The notes below the pieces were generated by a model that saw only the letters and a program-made list of their open reading frames with translations, was not told the DNA's origin and did no database searches. From Scatosoma sp045632265 (GTDB lineage: Bacteria; Bacillota; Clostridia; Christensenellales; Borkfalkiaceae): a DNA stretch of 36,095 nucleotides. Position numbers and translations under genes: made by a program. The DNA lies in contig JAZQWG010000021.1 of NCBI GenBank assembly GCA_045632265.1, positions 1 through 36,095 of the forward strand. Reading direction: 5' to 3'. Shown here in pieces: positions 23,800-31,486 of the stretch. Within the stretch, counting starts at the first letter, position 1, and each line of letters begins with the position of its first letter.

Positions 23800-25137
23800 T
23801 TATTTCGTCTTTTTAGACAATCTATTAGGCACTACGTCGTTGCGGATAATGTCTTCGTACGTTTGCGGCAAAACAATATACTCGGCTTGTCCTTCGTTTA
23901 CTAATACGCAAGGCGGAATTTTGTTGCGGTTGTAATTCATCGCCATGGAATAGTTATACGCACCCGTAGAAAGTACGGCGAGAATATCTCCCGCTTGCGC
24001 TTTGGGAAGCGTCACGTTTACGGCGATAATATCGCCGCTTTCGCAGCATTTTCCCGCAATTGATACGATTTCCGTCCCTTCTTCGTTCGCTCTGTTTGCA
24101 AGAATCGGCGTATATTTTGATTGATACAAGGCGTATCTAGGGTTATCAAACATACCCCCGTCGATTGCTACGTATTTTTTTACGCCGGGAATATCTTTGA
24201 TTGCGCCCACCGTATATAAAGTGACACCCGCTTCGCCCACGATAGAACGGCCAGGTTCGATTAAAATATACGGCAATGCAAGATTTTTTTCTTTCGCTTT
24301 TGTTTGAACGGCTTCAATCAACGCTTCCAAGTATTCAGCATAGCCTTCGGGCGAAATTTTACGGTCTTCATCCGTGTACCAAATGCCAAAACCACCGCCA
24401 AGATTAAGCGTTTCAAGCGTAAAATTAAGCTTTTCACGCATTTGCGAAGCAAATTCCATACATTTATCGACGGCAAGCACAAACGATTGTTTTTCAAAGA
24501 TTTGAGAGCCGATATGGCAATGATAACCCGCCAAATGCACGTTTTCTTTGCCTTGAGCGTACGCCGTAGCCGCTTCCGCCGTGCCGTTTGAAATGGAAAA
24601 ACCAAATTTACTGTCCGTCGTTGCGGTTTGCACAAAAGCGTGCGTATGCGCTTCAATGCCAGGGTTTATACGTAACAAAATCGTTTGTACGATACCCCTT
24701 TTCTTGGCTTCTGCATCAATTTTATCAATTTCGGAATACGCATCGGCTACGATACAGCCTATTCCGGCATCCAACGCTTCGCCAATTTCATAATCGAGCT
24801 TGTTATTGCCGTGCATATAGATTTTTTCAGCGGGAAAACCTGCTTTTAATGCGGTGTACAATTCCCCACCCGAGACGACGTCAATCCCGATATTTTCTTC
24901 GTCGGCAATGCGATAAATCGCTTGGCAAGAAAAGGCTTTCGATGCGTACAACACCATGCCTTTTCCTTCGTATTTTTCCGCAAGAGTATCACGATATACA
25001 CGCATCATTTTACGAATATACGCTTCATCAAAAAGGTATAAGGGCGTGCCAAAACGTTTGGCAAGTTCTACGCAATCCGCGCCGCCAAGCTCTAAATGAC
25101 CTTTTTCGTTGATTTTTAAGGTTTCTCTTTCGTTCAT
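23800..25137 (-). CDS. lysA: Diaminopimelate decarboxylase
   Basis: LysA decarboxylates meso-diaminopimelate to L-lysine with PLP. The 445-residue protein is a fold-type III enzyme: Lys67 in YASKAF should hold PLP, HIGSQ (about 210) and GGGFG bind phosphate, EPGRSIVG lines the active site, and CESGD near the C-terminus gives the catalytic Cys from the partner subunit. It is the first gene of the minus-strand operon to rluB, and sits beside peptidoglycan and spore genes that use the same DAP pool. A good promoter lies upstream. Confidence 0.96.
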   Translation of the reverse strand: MNERETLKINEKGHLELGGADCVELAKRFGTPLYLFDEAYIRKMMRVYRDTLAEKYEGKGMVLYASKAFSCQAIYRIADEENIGIDVVSGGELYTALKAGFPAEKIYMHGNNKLDYEIGEALDAGIGCIVADAYSEIDKIDAEAKKRGIVQTILLRINPGIEAHTHAFVQTATTDSKFGFSISNGTAEAATAYAQGKENVHLAGYHCHIGSQIFEKQSFVLAVDKCMEFASQMREKLNFTLETLNLGGGFGIWYTDEDRKISPEGYAEYLEALIEAVQTKAKEKNLALPYILIEPGRSIVGEAGVTLYTVGAIKDIPGVKKYVAIDGGMFDNPRYALYQSKYTPILANRANEEGTEIVSIAGKCCESGDIIAVNVTLPKAQAGDILAVLSTGAYNYSMAMNYNRNKIPPCVLVNEGQAEYIVLPQTYEDIIRNDVVPNRLSKKTK

Positions 25138-25175
25138 AATGTTTTTATTTCCTTGAAATAAAAGAATACATCTTT

Positions 25176-25204
25176 ATTGTATCAAATTTATTGTCAAATT
25201 GCAA
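25176..25204 (-). promoter_or_regulatory. Promoter of the lysA-scpAB-gerW operon
   Basis: On the minus strand, TTGCAA (25204-25199), a 17-bp spacer and TACAAT (25181-25176) with a TGA extension form a sigma-A promoter about 40 bp before lysA. A second TTGACA overlaps the spacer but is too close to the -10. Confidence 0.7.
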
Positions 25205-25233
25205 GGACACGAACGTGTTTTTTCAAAAGAAAA

Positions 25234-25266
25234 TCCGCTTTTGCACGAAAAAAATGCAAAAACGGA
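25234..25266 (-). terminator. Terminator of the spoIIIA-spoIVB-dac transcript
   Basis: TCCGcTTTTGCA (25234-25245) pairs with TGCAAAAaCGGA (25255-25266), with one mismatch and a 9-nt loop. Read on the minus strand it is followed by TTTTCTTTTG. It separates the carboxypeptidase gene from the lysA promoter. Confidence 0.7.
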
Positions 25267-25294
25267 TACACCTTTGTACATACCTTTCCTTTTC

Positions 25295-26521
25295 TTAATT
25301 CTTTCTTGCGTGAAAGCCACGTGCTACGTCGCGCAATCTATCGAAAATATTCGCCTTATTTACGTCGCTTTCCGCCAAAATCAGCACTTTATCAATTTCT
25401 ACGCCGTCTTTATAAATACAAATTTCCCCCACTTTATCGCCCTTTTTAATCGGTGCGGAAAGTTTATCGTAATTCGTTTCTAAAGTGACGTTGGCGTGCT
25501 CGCCACGCTTACAAAAAACGTAAGAAGATCGTTGAGGATAGCCCTTTACACTCTTTTCCTTGCCACCATTGACGGCGATTTCCGTATCCAAAGGCGTGTT
25601 GGCTTCAATGACGGGTGTCAACGTGTAGTTTGCAAAGGCGTAATCAAAGAGCGTTTTGGTGTCTTCAAAGCGATTTGCGCTATTTTTTTCGCCGATAACA
25701 ACGGAAATCACGCGCATATCCCCACGTTTAGCCGTTGCAGCAAGACAAAAACCCGCTTGGTTGGTAAAACCCGTCTTCCCCCCGTCGCAACCATCGTAAA
25801 AACGTACGAGTTTGTTCGTGTTCGTAATTTCCGTGTATCGACCGTGCGGGTGCGCAAATTTATCCATCCAAACCTTGCCAAATTCAAAATATTCTTGGTT
25901 GTTTAGAAGATTTTTAAGCATGATTGCAACGTCTTTGGCGCAAGAATATTGCGGTTCTTTCGGCAACCCCGTACAATTTGCAAAAAGTGTGTCGTTTGCC
26001 CCCAATTCTTTGGCTTTTTCGTTCATTCTAGCAACAAAAAGGCTTTCACTACCGCAAATTTTTTCAGCAAGCGCCACGCAACTATCGTTTGCCGAACATA
26101 CGATAATGCTTTTTATCAATTCTTTCACTTTATATTTGGCGTTTGCTTCCAAAAATACTTGCGAACCGCCCATAGAAGCGGCTTTTTCGCTGACAACAAT
26201 TTCTTCTTCAAAACCCATCACCCCGCTATGCACGGCATCAAAAGCCAAGATAAGCGTCATGATTTTGCACATGCTTGCAATGGGCAAATGCGCCTTTTCA
26301 TTATGCGAATATACAGGCGTATTCGTTGAAAAATCCATTAAATACGCCGATTTTGCCCTTATTTCTAACGAATTTACGTCTTTTTCACTCGAAATCCCCA
26401 CTTGCACGCTTGTATCAATCCTTTTTTCATCGGCAAACGCCTTGATAGATTGCAATTTTATTCCGCCCAGCCCCAAGCACACGCTTGCAGCAAAAATAGC
26501 GATTACACTCTTCTTTTTCAC
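25295..26521 (-). CDS. D-alanyl-D-alanine carboxypeptidase (S11), DacF-like
   Basis: The 408-residue exported enzyme has a signal peptide (about 1-30, cleavage near AFA-DE), the transpeptidase fold with SxxK at 83-86 (SMCK), SxN at 143-145 (SAN) and KTG at 249-251, and a C-terminal beta domain (about 300-380) as in PBP5. It trims peptidoglycan stem peptides. It directly follows spoIVB on the same strand, where spo0A usually lies, which hints at a sporulation role similar to DacF. It is the second such enzyme in the window and is clearly different in sequence from the one at 20313-21353. Confidence 0.92.
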   Translation of the reverse strand: MKKKSVIAIFAASVCLGLGGIKLQSIKAFADEKRIDTSVQVGISSEKDVNSLEIRAKSAYLMDFSTNTPVYSHNEKAHLPIASMCKIMTLILAFDAVHSGVMGFEEEIVVSEKAASMGGSQVFLEANAKYKVKELIKSIIVCSANDSCVALAEKICGSESLFVARMNEKAKELGANDTLFANCTGLPKEPQYSCAKDVAIMLKNLLNNQEYFEFGKVWMDKFAHPHGRYTEITNTNKLVRFYDGCDGGKTGFTNQAGFCLAATAKRGDMRVISVVIGEKNSANRFEDTKTLFDYAFANYTLTPVIEANTPLDTEIAVNGGKEKSVKGYPQRSSYVFCKRGEHANVTLETNYDKLSAPIKKGDKVGEICIYKDGVEIDKVLILAESDVNKANIFDRLRDVARGFHARKN

Positions 26522-26544
26522 AATCTTTTCCCCCTAAATAAAAA

Positions 26545-26583
26545 TTGCTATGCCAAGCATAATTATTATGCGTAGCATAGCAA
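26545..26583. repeat. Dispersed palindromic element, copy 2
   Basis: TTGCTATGCCAAGCAT (26545-26560) and ATGCGTAGCATAGCAA (26568-26583) form an imperfect hairpin with loop AATTATT. On the reverse strand it shares ATGCTACGCATA, ATAAT and TATGCTTG.CATA with the element at 5325-5366. It lies 4 bp after the spoIVB stop codon, between spoIVB and the carboxypeptidase gene. Confidence 0.6.
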
Positions 26584-26587
26584 AAAG

Positions 26588-27592
26588 TTATTCCTTCATC
26601 ATCGTTTGAATATCTATTCCGTATCCACGGGTTGGGTCGTTGACAAAAACGTGCGTGACTGCCCCCACTAATTTATTGTTTTGGATAATCGGGCTGCCAC
26701 TCATGCCTTGAACAATGCCGCCCGTTTGCTCAATTAAGTCGTTATCCGTCACTTTAATCACGTAATTTTTGTTTTCCTTATTATTTTTATCTACTTTTAC
26801 GATTTCTATCGAGTATTTTTGCGGTTTTACGCCGTTTACAGTAGAATAAATAAACGCTTTACCGGGCGCAACGCTTTGCGAATCGACGGTGGTCTTAATC
26901 AGTCCATCCGTGTTAAAATCGCTTGAAATCGTGCCAAAAATGCCACAATTTGATGTTTTTTCAGCATTTCCAAACGTTTTGTCGTTCAAAAACATGCCAC
27001 GAAGCTCGCCCGCCTTCCCACGTACGCCCTTACTTACGCCTACGATACTGCATGAATAGATAAAGCCGTTGGAAACGGTCATTTCTTGTCTATTTTCACC
27101 CGTGACAGCATGCCCTAATGCGCCAAAACGCTTGTTTGTTTGGTCGATATACGTCACCGTGCCGATGCCCGAAACGCTATCCCTTGCCAAAATGCCTATC
27201 TTATAACGATTATTCGTCTTATCTTTTGCGGGCGTTATTAAAAAGGCAAGCGTGTCTTCCCCACGCTTAATTTCAATTTTTACCCCTTTTCCTTTGCTTT
27301 TATCGACGATTTCGTTCAATTTTTCAATGCTATCAATTAAAACGCCGTCCATTTTAATGATTTTATCGCCCGATTGCAAGCCAGCATTGCTTGCGGGCGC
27401 GCGTATGCCTTCTTCCGTCATCACTTCGCAAAGCCCCACCACTTGCACTCCACCCGATTTTAAGGTGAAACCTGCCGCCATGCCGCCTATATAAATCGTA
27501 GGCTCGTCAGCGGATGCGGAAATGCTTGTGTTTCCGCAGAGCGCAAATGCGAACGATAGACTGATAATAGCAAAAAAACTCGATTTACGCAT
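26588..27592 (-). CDS. spoIVB: SpoIVB serine peptidase (S55)
   Basis: SpoIVB is the forespore-secreted protease that cuts SpoIVFA and so triggers pro-sigma-K processing in the mother cell. The 334-residue protein has an N-terminal signal or anchor (about 5-27), a PDZ domain (about 40-120) and the S55 domain. The catalytic residues are His161 (GALGHAVTG), Asp283 (KVTDND) and Ser300 (GGIVQGMSGSP), followed by AVTHVFVNDPTRGYGI. It is shorter than B. subtilis SpoIVB (about 425). GGAGGGA precedes the ATG. Its presence strongly indicates an endospore former. Confidence 0.96.
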   Translation of the reverse strand: MRKSSFFAIISLSFAFALCGNTSISASADEPTIYIGGMAAGFTLKSGGVQVVGLCEVMTEEGIRAPASNAGLQSGDKIIKMDGVLIDSIEKLNEIVDKSKGKGVKIEIKRGEDTLAFLITPAKDKTNNRYKIGILARDSVSGIGTVTYIDQTNKRFGALGHAVTGENRQEMTVSNGFIYSCSIVGVSKGVRGKAGELRGMFLNDKTFGNAEKTSNCGIFGTISSDFNTDGLIKTTVDSQSVAPGKAFIYSTVNGVKPQKYSIEIVKVDKNNKENKNYVIKVTDNDLIEQTGGIVQGMSGSPIIQNNKLVGAVTHVFVNDPTRGYGIDIQTMMKE

Positions 27593-27614
27593 AAATCCCT
27601 CCGTCCAAAGGTTA

Positions 27615-27626
27615 ATTTGCGCAAAT
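27615..27626. promoter_or_regulatory. Palindrome upstream of spoIVB
   Basis: ATTTGCGCAAAT is a perfect 12-bp dyad, 23 bp before the spoIVB start, in the 63-bp gap after recN. It could be an operator or a chance palindrome. I do not see a convincing sigma-F or sigma-G promoter beside it. Confidence 0.25.
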
Positions 27627-27655
27627 CGAGCGTTTTTATTCTTTTAATTGCAATA

Positions 27656-29353
27656 TTATAATGCTTTTTTGTATTCTTTTGCTTGTTGTAAGAGTTCTTG
27701 TGCGTGTTTTTTCGCAAATTCGTCGCTGTCCGTGCCGCCAAGCAAGCGAACGATTTCGTTCAACTTCGTATTTTCGTCGAGTGCATACACGTTTGTCAAG
27801 GTCTTTCCGTTTTCTTCTTTCTTTTCAATCAAGAATTCGTCATCGCTCATGACGGCTATTTGCGCCAAATGCGATACGGCAATGATTTGGATATTTTTTG
27901 CGATTTTTGCAAGCTTTTCCCCTACGACTTTTGCCGTTTTACCACTAATACCCGCATCAATTTCGTCGAAAATATAAGTAGAAATTTCATTTACGTCGGA
28001 AAGCTGTGTTTTAATTGCGAGCATGAAACGGCTCATTTCGCCGCCGCTGATGATTTTGCCAAGCGGTTTCATCGGTTCGCCTGCGTTTGCAGAGAAAAGG
28101 AAACATACGTTGTCCATACCGTTGCTATTTGCCTTATCTACGTCCGTTTCATCATACGGCGTAAATTCGATAGCGAATTGTGCGCTTGCGATATTAAGCG
28201 TTTTTAATTCTTCAATTACACGCTTGCAAAAGGCTTCGCCGTGCGTTTTACGAAGGGACGTAATGTCTTTACAAACGGAATAAATCTTTTTATCCGTCTT
28301 TGCCATTTCCGCCGTCAATACTGCGTATTGCCCTTCACAATCGGACAATAAATCGTATTCCGCTTGAATTTTATCTAAATATTCGTCTATAAGCTGTTTA
28401 TTTGTCCCATATTTGCGTTTTAACGAACGGATTGCATCCAATCTACTCTCCACTTCGTCCGCTTCATTTTCGTCAAAATACAGCTCGTCACTTAAATTAG
28501 AAAGCGTATCGGCAACGTCTTCGCATTCGCCTGCAATTGTTTCAAGTCTTTCGCAAACTTCTTCGTACGTTTGATCAAGCGACGAAATGGAAGAAATGGA
28601 ACGTTTTGCCATACGCAAACTATCAAGCGTGCCGTTTTCTTCAGAGAGCGCACCCATAGCATCACGCACAGCCATAATAATTTTTTCCAAATTATTGATT
28701 TTGTTGCGTTTTACAAGCAACTCTTCTTCTTCGCCTTCTTGCATATCTACCGAACGGATTTCGTCTAATTGATAAGAAAGCACGTCCAAACGTCTACTAC
28801 GTTCTTGTTCGTCGCCGCCAAGCATAGCTATGCGGTTTTTAATGTCCTTTTTCTTCTTCAAAAGCTCGCTTAAAAGGGCTTTTTTCTCAAAAACTTCTTC
28901 GCCGATAACGTTATCAAGCGTTTTTAATTGATTGCTTTCTTTTAATAAAAAGAAATGTTCGCTTTGTCCGTGCACGTCCACAAGTGAATCGGTCACTTGG
29001 CGAAGCATCGTCGTCGTCACCGTGTTCCCGTTGATTTTAACGGCGTTTTTGCCCGTTTCAGAAAACTTTCTTGATATGACGATTTCCCCGTCGGAATCGA
29101 TGTCCATTTCCCGCAAAACGGCTACCGCACGCGCGGTTTCGGGCACGATAAACTCCGCTTTTACAAAACATTCCGTTTCGCCGTAGCGTATCATGCTTCT
29201 ATCCGCTTTTGCGCCCAAGACGAAATTGACGGAATCGAGAATAACCGATTTGCCCGCCCCCGTTTCGCCCGAAAGCACGTTCAGCCCGTCGCCAAACGCT
29301 ATATCCGCGTGTTCTATCAACGCTACGTTTTTAATCGTCAATTTGGATAACAT
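27656..29353 (-). CDS. recN: DNA repair protein RecN
   Basis: RecN is an SMC-like ATPase recruited to double-strand breaks. The 565-residue protein has Walker A GETGAGKS (29-36), a long coiled-coil middle (about 150-370) with its turn, the ABC signature ISGGEMSRFMLA (about 425-436) and Walker B YIFDEIDAGISG (about 460-471). Length and order are typical. It follows argR by 23 bp in the cluster conserved in spore formers (argR-recN-spoIVB). Confidence 0.97.
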   Translation of the reverse strand: MLSKLTIKNVALIEHADIAFGDGLNVLSGETGAGKSVILDSVNFVLGAKADRSMIRYGETECFVKAEFIVPETARAVAVLREMDIDSDGEIVISRKFSETGKNAVKINGNTVTTTMLRQVTDSLVDVHGQSEHFFLLKESNQLKTLDNVIGEEVFEKKALLSELLKKKKDIKNRIAMLGGDEQERSRRLDVLSYQLDEIRSVDMQEGEEEELLVKRNKINNLEKIIMAVRDAMGALSEENGTLDSLRMAKRSISSISSLDQTYEEVCERLETIAGECEDVADTLSNLSDELYFDENEADEVESRLDAIRSLKRKYGTNKQLIDEYLDKIQAEYDLLSDCEGQYAVLTAEMAKTDKKIYSVCKDITSLRKTHGEAFCKRVIEELKTLNIASAQFAIEFTPYDETDVDKANSNGMDNVCFLFSANAGEPMKPLGKIISGGEMSRFMLAIKTQLSDVNEISTYIFDEIDAGISGKTAKVVGEKLAKIAKNIQIIAVSHLAQIAVMSDDEFLIEKKEENGKTLTNVYALDENTKLNEIVRLLGGTDSDEFAKKHAQELLQQAKEYKKAL

Positions 29354-29376
29354 AGTTTCGTTTTATCCTTTGTGTC

Positions 29377-29829
29377 TTATTTCATAAATTCGTTGATTCT
29401 ATCAACGACGGAAATAGCAAGTTCGTCCGTTTCGCATACGATAAGAAGGGTGTCGTCCCCCGCAACCGAGCCAACGATACCGTCATAGTTAAGCTTATTG
29501 ACAACCGTACCTGCGTTTGCGCCGTTGCCCGTCAATGTTTTTACAACGACCAAATTCTTGGCAGCGCGTACGCTGACAACGCAGTCACGGAACAAACTCT
29601 TCATCTTGGGCGAAATTTCACTTTCACCATCGTTTATGTAGGCATAGCGATACTTTTTCTCAACGCCTGCCACTTTGAACAAGTGCAAATCACGAATATC
29701 ACGAGAAATGGTCGCTTGCGTGACAACCAAATTCAATGCGTTAAGCTCCGCACAAAGTTCTTCTTGCGTTTCAATTTCCTTTTTTGAAATAATTTCTAAA
29801 ATTTTAGCGTGTCTTGCTGAACGTAACAT
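29377..29829 (-). CDS. argR: Arginine repressor ArgR/AhrC
   Basis: ArgR binds arginine and controls arginine synthesis and catabolism genes as a hexamer. The 150-residue protein has the N-terminal winged helix (about 1-70; VTQATISRDIRDLHLFKV) and the C-terminal oligomerisation and arginine-binding domain with TGNGANAGTV and GIVGSVAGDDTLLIV, including the conserved Asp pair. No arginine gene lies in the window; the position before recN is the usual one in Firmicutes. Confidence 0.96.
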   Translation of the reverse strand: MLRSARHAKILEIISKKEIETQEELCAELNALNLVVTQATISRDIRDLHLFKVAGVEKKYRYAYINDGESEISPKMKSLFRDCVVSVRAAKNLVVVKTLTGNGANAGTVVNKLNYDGIVGSVAGDDTLLIVCETDELAISVVDRINEFMK

Positions 29830-29861
29830 TTTCCAACCCTCACTTTATCTTCTTGTATTAA

Positions 29862-30668
29862 TCATGCGTTTAATTTATTGCGTACTTTCGCAAAGAAATC
29901 CGAGCCGTCGCGAACGGGGAAATCTGCGGTAAAAGGCGCTTTTTTGATGCGAATTTCCGTTGTTTCGGGGAATTGTGCAATAGCAACGCCGTCGCAAAGC
30001 ACGATCGATTTCCCTCGTACAATTTTAAGCGTAAGTTCTTCCGAATCGGCAAACACGATAGGACGAGTACGCATGGAAAAAGCACAAATTGGCGTCATCA
30101 TAAATACGGGAACTTCGGGGGTAATAATCGCCCCGCCAGCCGAAAGAGAATACGCCGTAGAACCCGTGGGGGTGCATACGAGCAACCCGTCGCCCGCAAT
30201 GACGTCCGAGCCTTCTTTCGTATCTACTTGCAAGCGCAAAATTTGCGAATTTTTCTTGGCGTGTAAGCCGTTATCTCGTTGCAAAGCAATTTCGTTGAGC
30301 GCATAAAAGGTTTGTCCAAGCACTTCCACTTGCAAAAGGCTTCTTTTAAGAATTCGACAATCCCCTTTTTCAAGTTGAGAAAGCAGTTCTTTAATGCGTT
30401 CCCTTTCGTCCTTTTCGTATTCCGTTAAGAACCCGAGATTGCCGTAATTTATGCCGATAATCTTGATATTTTTGCGTGCCGCAATCACAGCGGTATGCAA
30501 AATTGCGCCGTCGCCACCTAAAACGACCAAAACGTCCACGTTGCTAATTTCCGCAGGCGTGTAAAAACGTACCGTTTCATAACCGGATTCTTGTAAAAAG
30601 CCGATGATTTCCAAAACGGTCTTTTCGTCTTTTACCTTATTTTTGTTGCCAAGTACCCCGATTTTCAT
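29862..30668 (-). CDS. nadK: NAD kinase
   Basis: NadK phosphorylates NAD to NADP. The 268-residue protein has the GGDGA motif (51-55), the NE dipeptide within ALNEIAL (about 123-129) and the GSTAYSLSAGG block (about 167-177), all in order. Length is typical of Firmicutes NadK (ppnK/yjbN type). The ATG lies behind AGGGGA, 17 bp after tlyA, in the tlyA-nadK-argR-recN order common in Clostridia. Confidence 0.96.
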   Translation of the reverse strand: MKIGVLGNKNKVKDEKTVLEIIGFLQESGYETVRFYTPAEISNVDVLVVLGGDGAILHTAVIAARKNIKIIGINYGNLGFLTEYEKDERERIKELLSQLEKGDCRILKRSLLQVEVLGQTFYALNEIALQRDNGLHAKKNSQILRLQVDTKEGSDVIAGDGLLVCTPTGSTAYSLSAGGAIITPEVPVFMMTPICAFSMRTRPIVFADSEELTLKIVRGKSIVLCDGVAIAQFPETTEIRIKKAPFTADFPVRDGSDFFAKVRNKLNA

Positions 30669-30685
30669 CGTTTTTCCCCTTTGAC

Positions 30686-31486
30686 TTATTCATCTTTCGT
30701 TTTTCTTTCGTTCGTAATATTTTCGAGCACGTTTTTCACTTCGTTGACTATCCATGATAAGCTTTTTGCGCCGTTATAATGCGGTTTCAACCATAAAACG
30801 TATTCGATGTTTTTGCCTTTTCTAATCGGCGCGTTGGTAATGGCAAACGGATATAATCCGTTTTCTAAAGCGTATCCCACCACTTTTTCAACGATTTTCG
30901 TGTGTGCGGACGTATGTACAATGCCGCTTTTGCCGATGTTTTTATTTTCGCACTCAAATTGCGGTTTTACAAGTACAACCGCTTCCCCGTTTTGAGATAA
31001 AACGCTCTTTATTGCAGGAAAAATAAGGCGTAGCGAGATAAAACTAACGTCGGTGACAACTCCGTCAATCGTGTCGAAAAAGTCGTTTTTTGAAAGGTAT
31101 CTTGCGTTGGTGTTTTCCATAGGCACGATACGCTCATCGCCAAGCAAACTTTCGTGTAATAAGCTTTCGCCTACGTCCACGGCGTACACTTTTTTTGCGC
31201 CGTTTTGCAAAAGACAATCGGTGAACCCGCCCGTGCTTGCGCCGATGTCAACGAAAACTTTATCTTTGCAAGATAAAGAAAAACTTTCTATTGCCCTTGC
31301 AAGTTTATAACCGCCGTTGGAAACAAACAAATCTTTAACGGTGACGAAGGTGATTTCGTCCGTTTCTTTAATCTCGTCCTTTGCCTTGATTTGCTTGCCG
31401 TTGACAAGGACAAGCCCCCTTTCAATAGCTTCAGCCGATTTTGTGCGCGAGCCGAATTTTTCGGCAAAAAATTTATCCGCTCTCAT
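30686..31486 (-). CDS. tlyA: TlyA family rRNA methyltransferase / putative hemolysin
   Basis: The 266-residue protein has an S4 RNA-binding domain (about 1-60) and an FtsJ-type methyltransferase domain with the SAM site DIGASTGGFTD (80-90) and the catalytic set Lys61 (GGYKL), Asp in VVTDVSFIS, Lys in LVKPQFE and Glu in IEYVLWL. In mycobacteria TlyA 2'-O-methylates 16S and 23S rRNA; in B. subtilis the homologue is yqxC. The ATG overlaps the dxs stop by four bases (ATGA), so translation is coupled. Confidence 0.94.
   Translation of the reverse strand: MRADKFFAEKFGSRTKSAEAIERGLVLVNGKQIKAKDEIKETDEITFVTVKDLFVSNGGYKLARAIESFSLSCKDKVFVDIGASTGGFTDCLLQNGAKKVYAVDVGESLLHESLLGDERIVPMENTNARYLSKNDFFDTIDGVVTDVSFISLRLIFPAIKSVLSQNGEAVVLVKPQFECENKNIGKSGIVHTSAHTKIVEKVVGYALENGLYPFAITNAPIRKGKNIEYVLWLKPHYNGAKSLSWIVNEVKNVLENITNERKTKDE

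Noticed and set aside
25210..25225. Hairpin ACACG-AA-CGTGT followed by T residues upstream of lysA
   Set aside because: The loop would be only two bases and no plus-strand gene ends nearby, so it is not a credible terminator.
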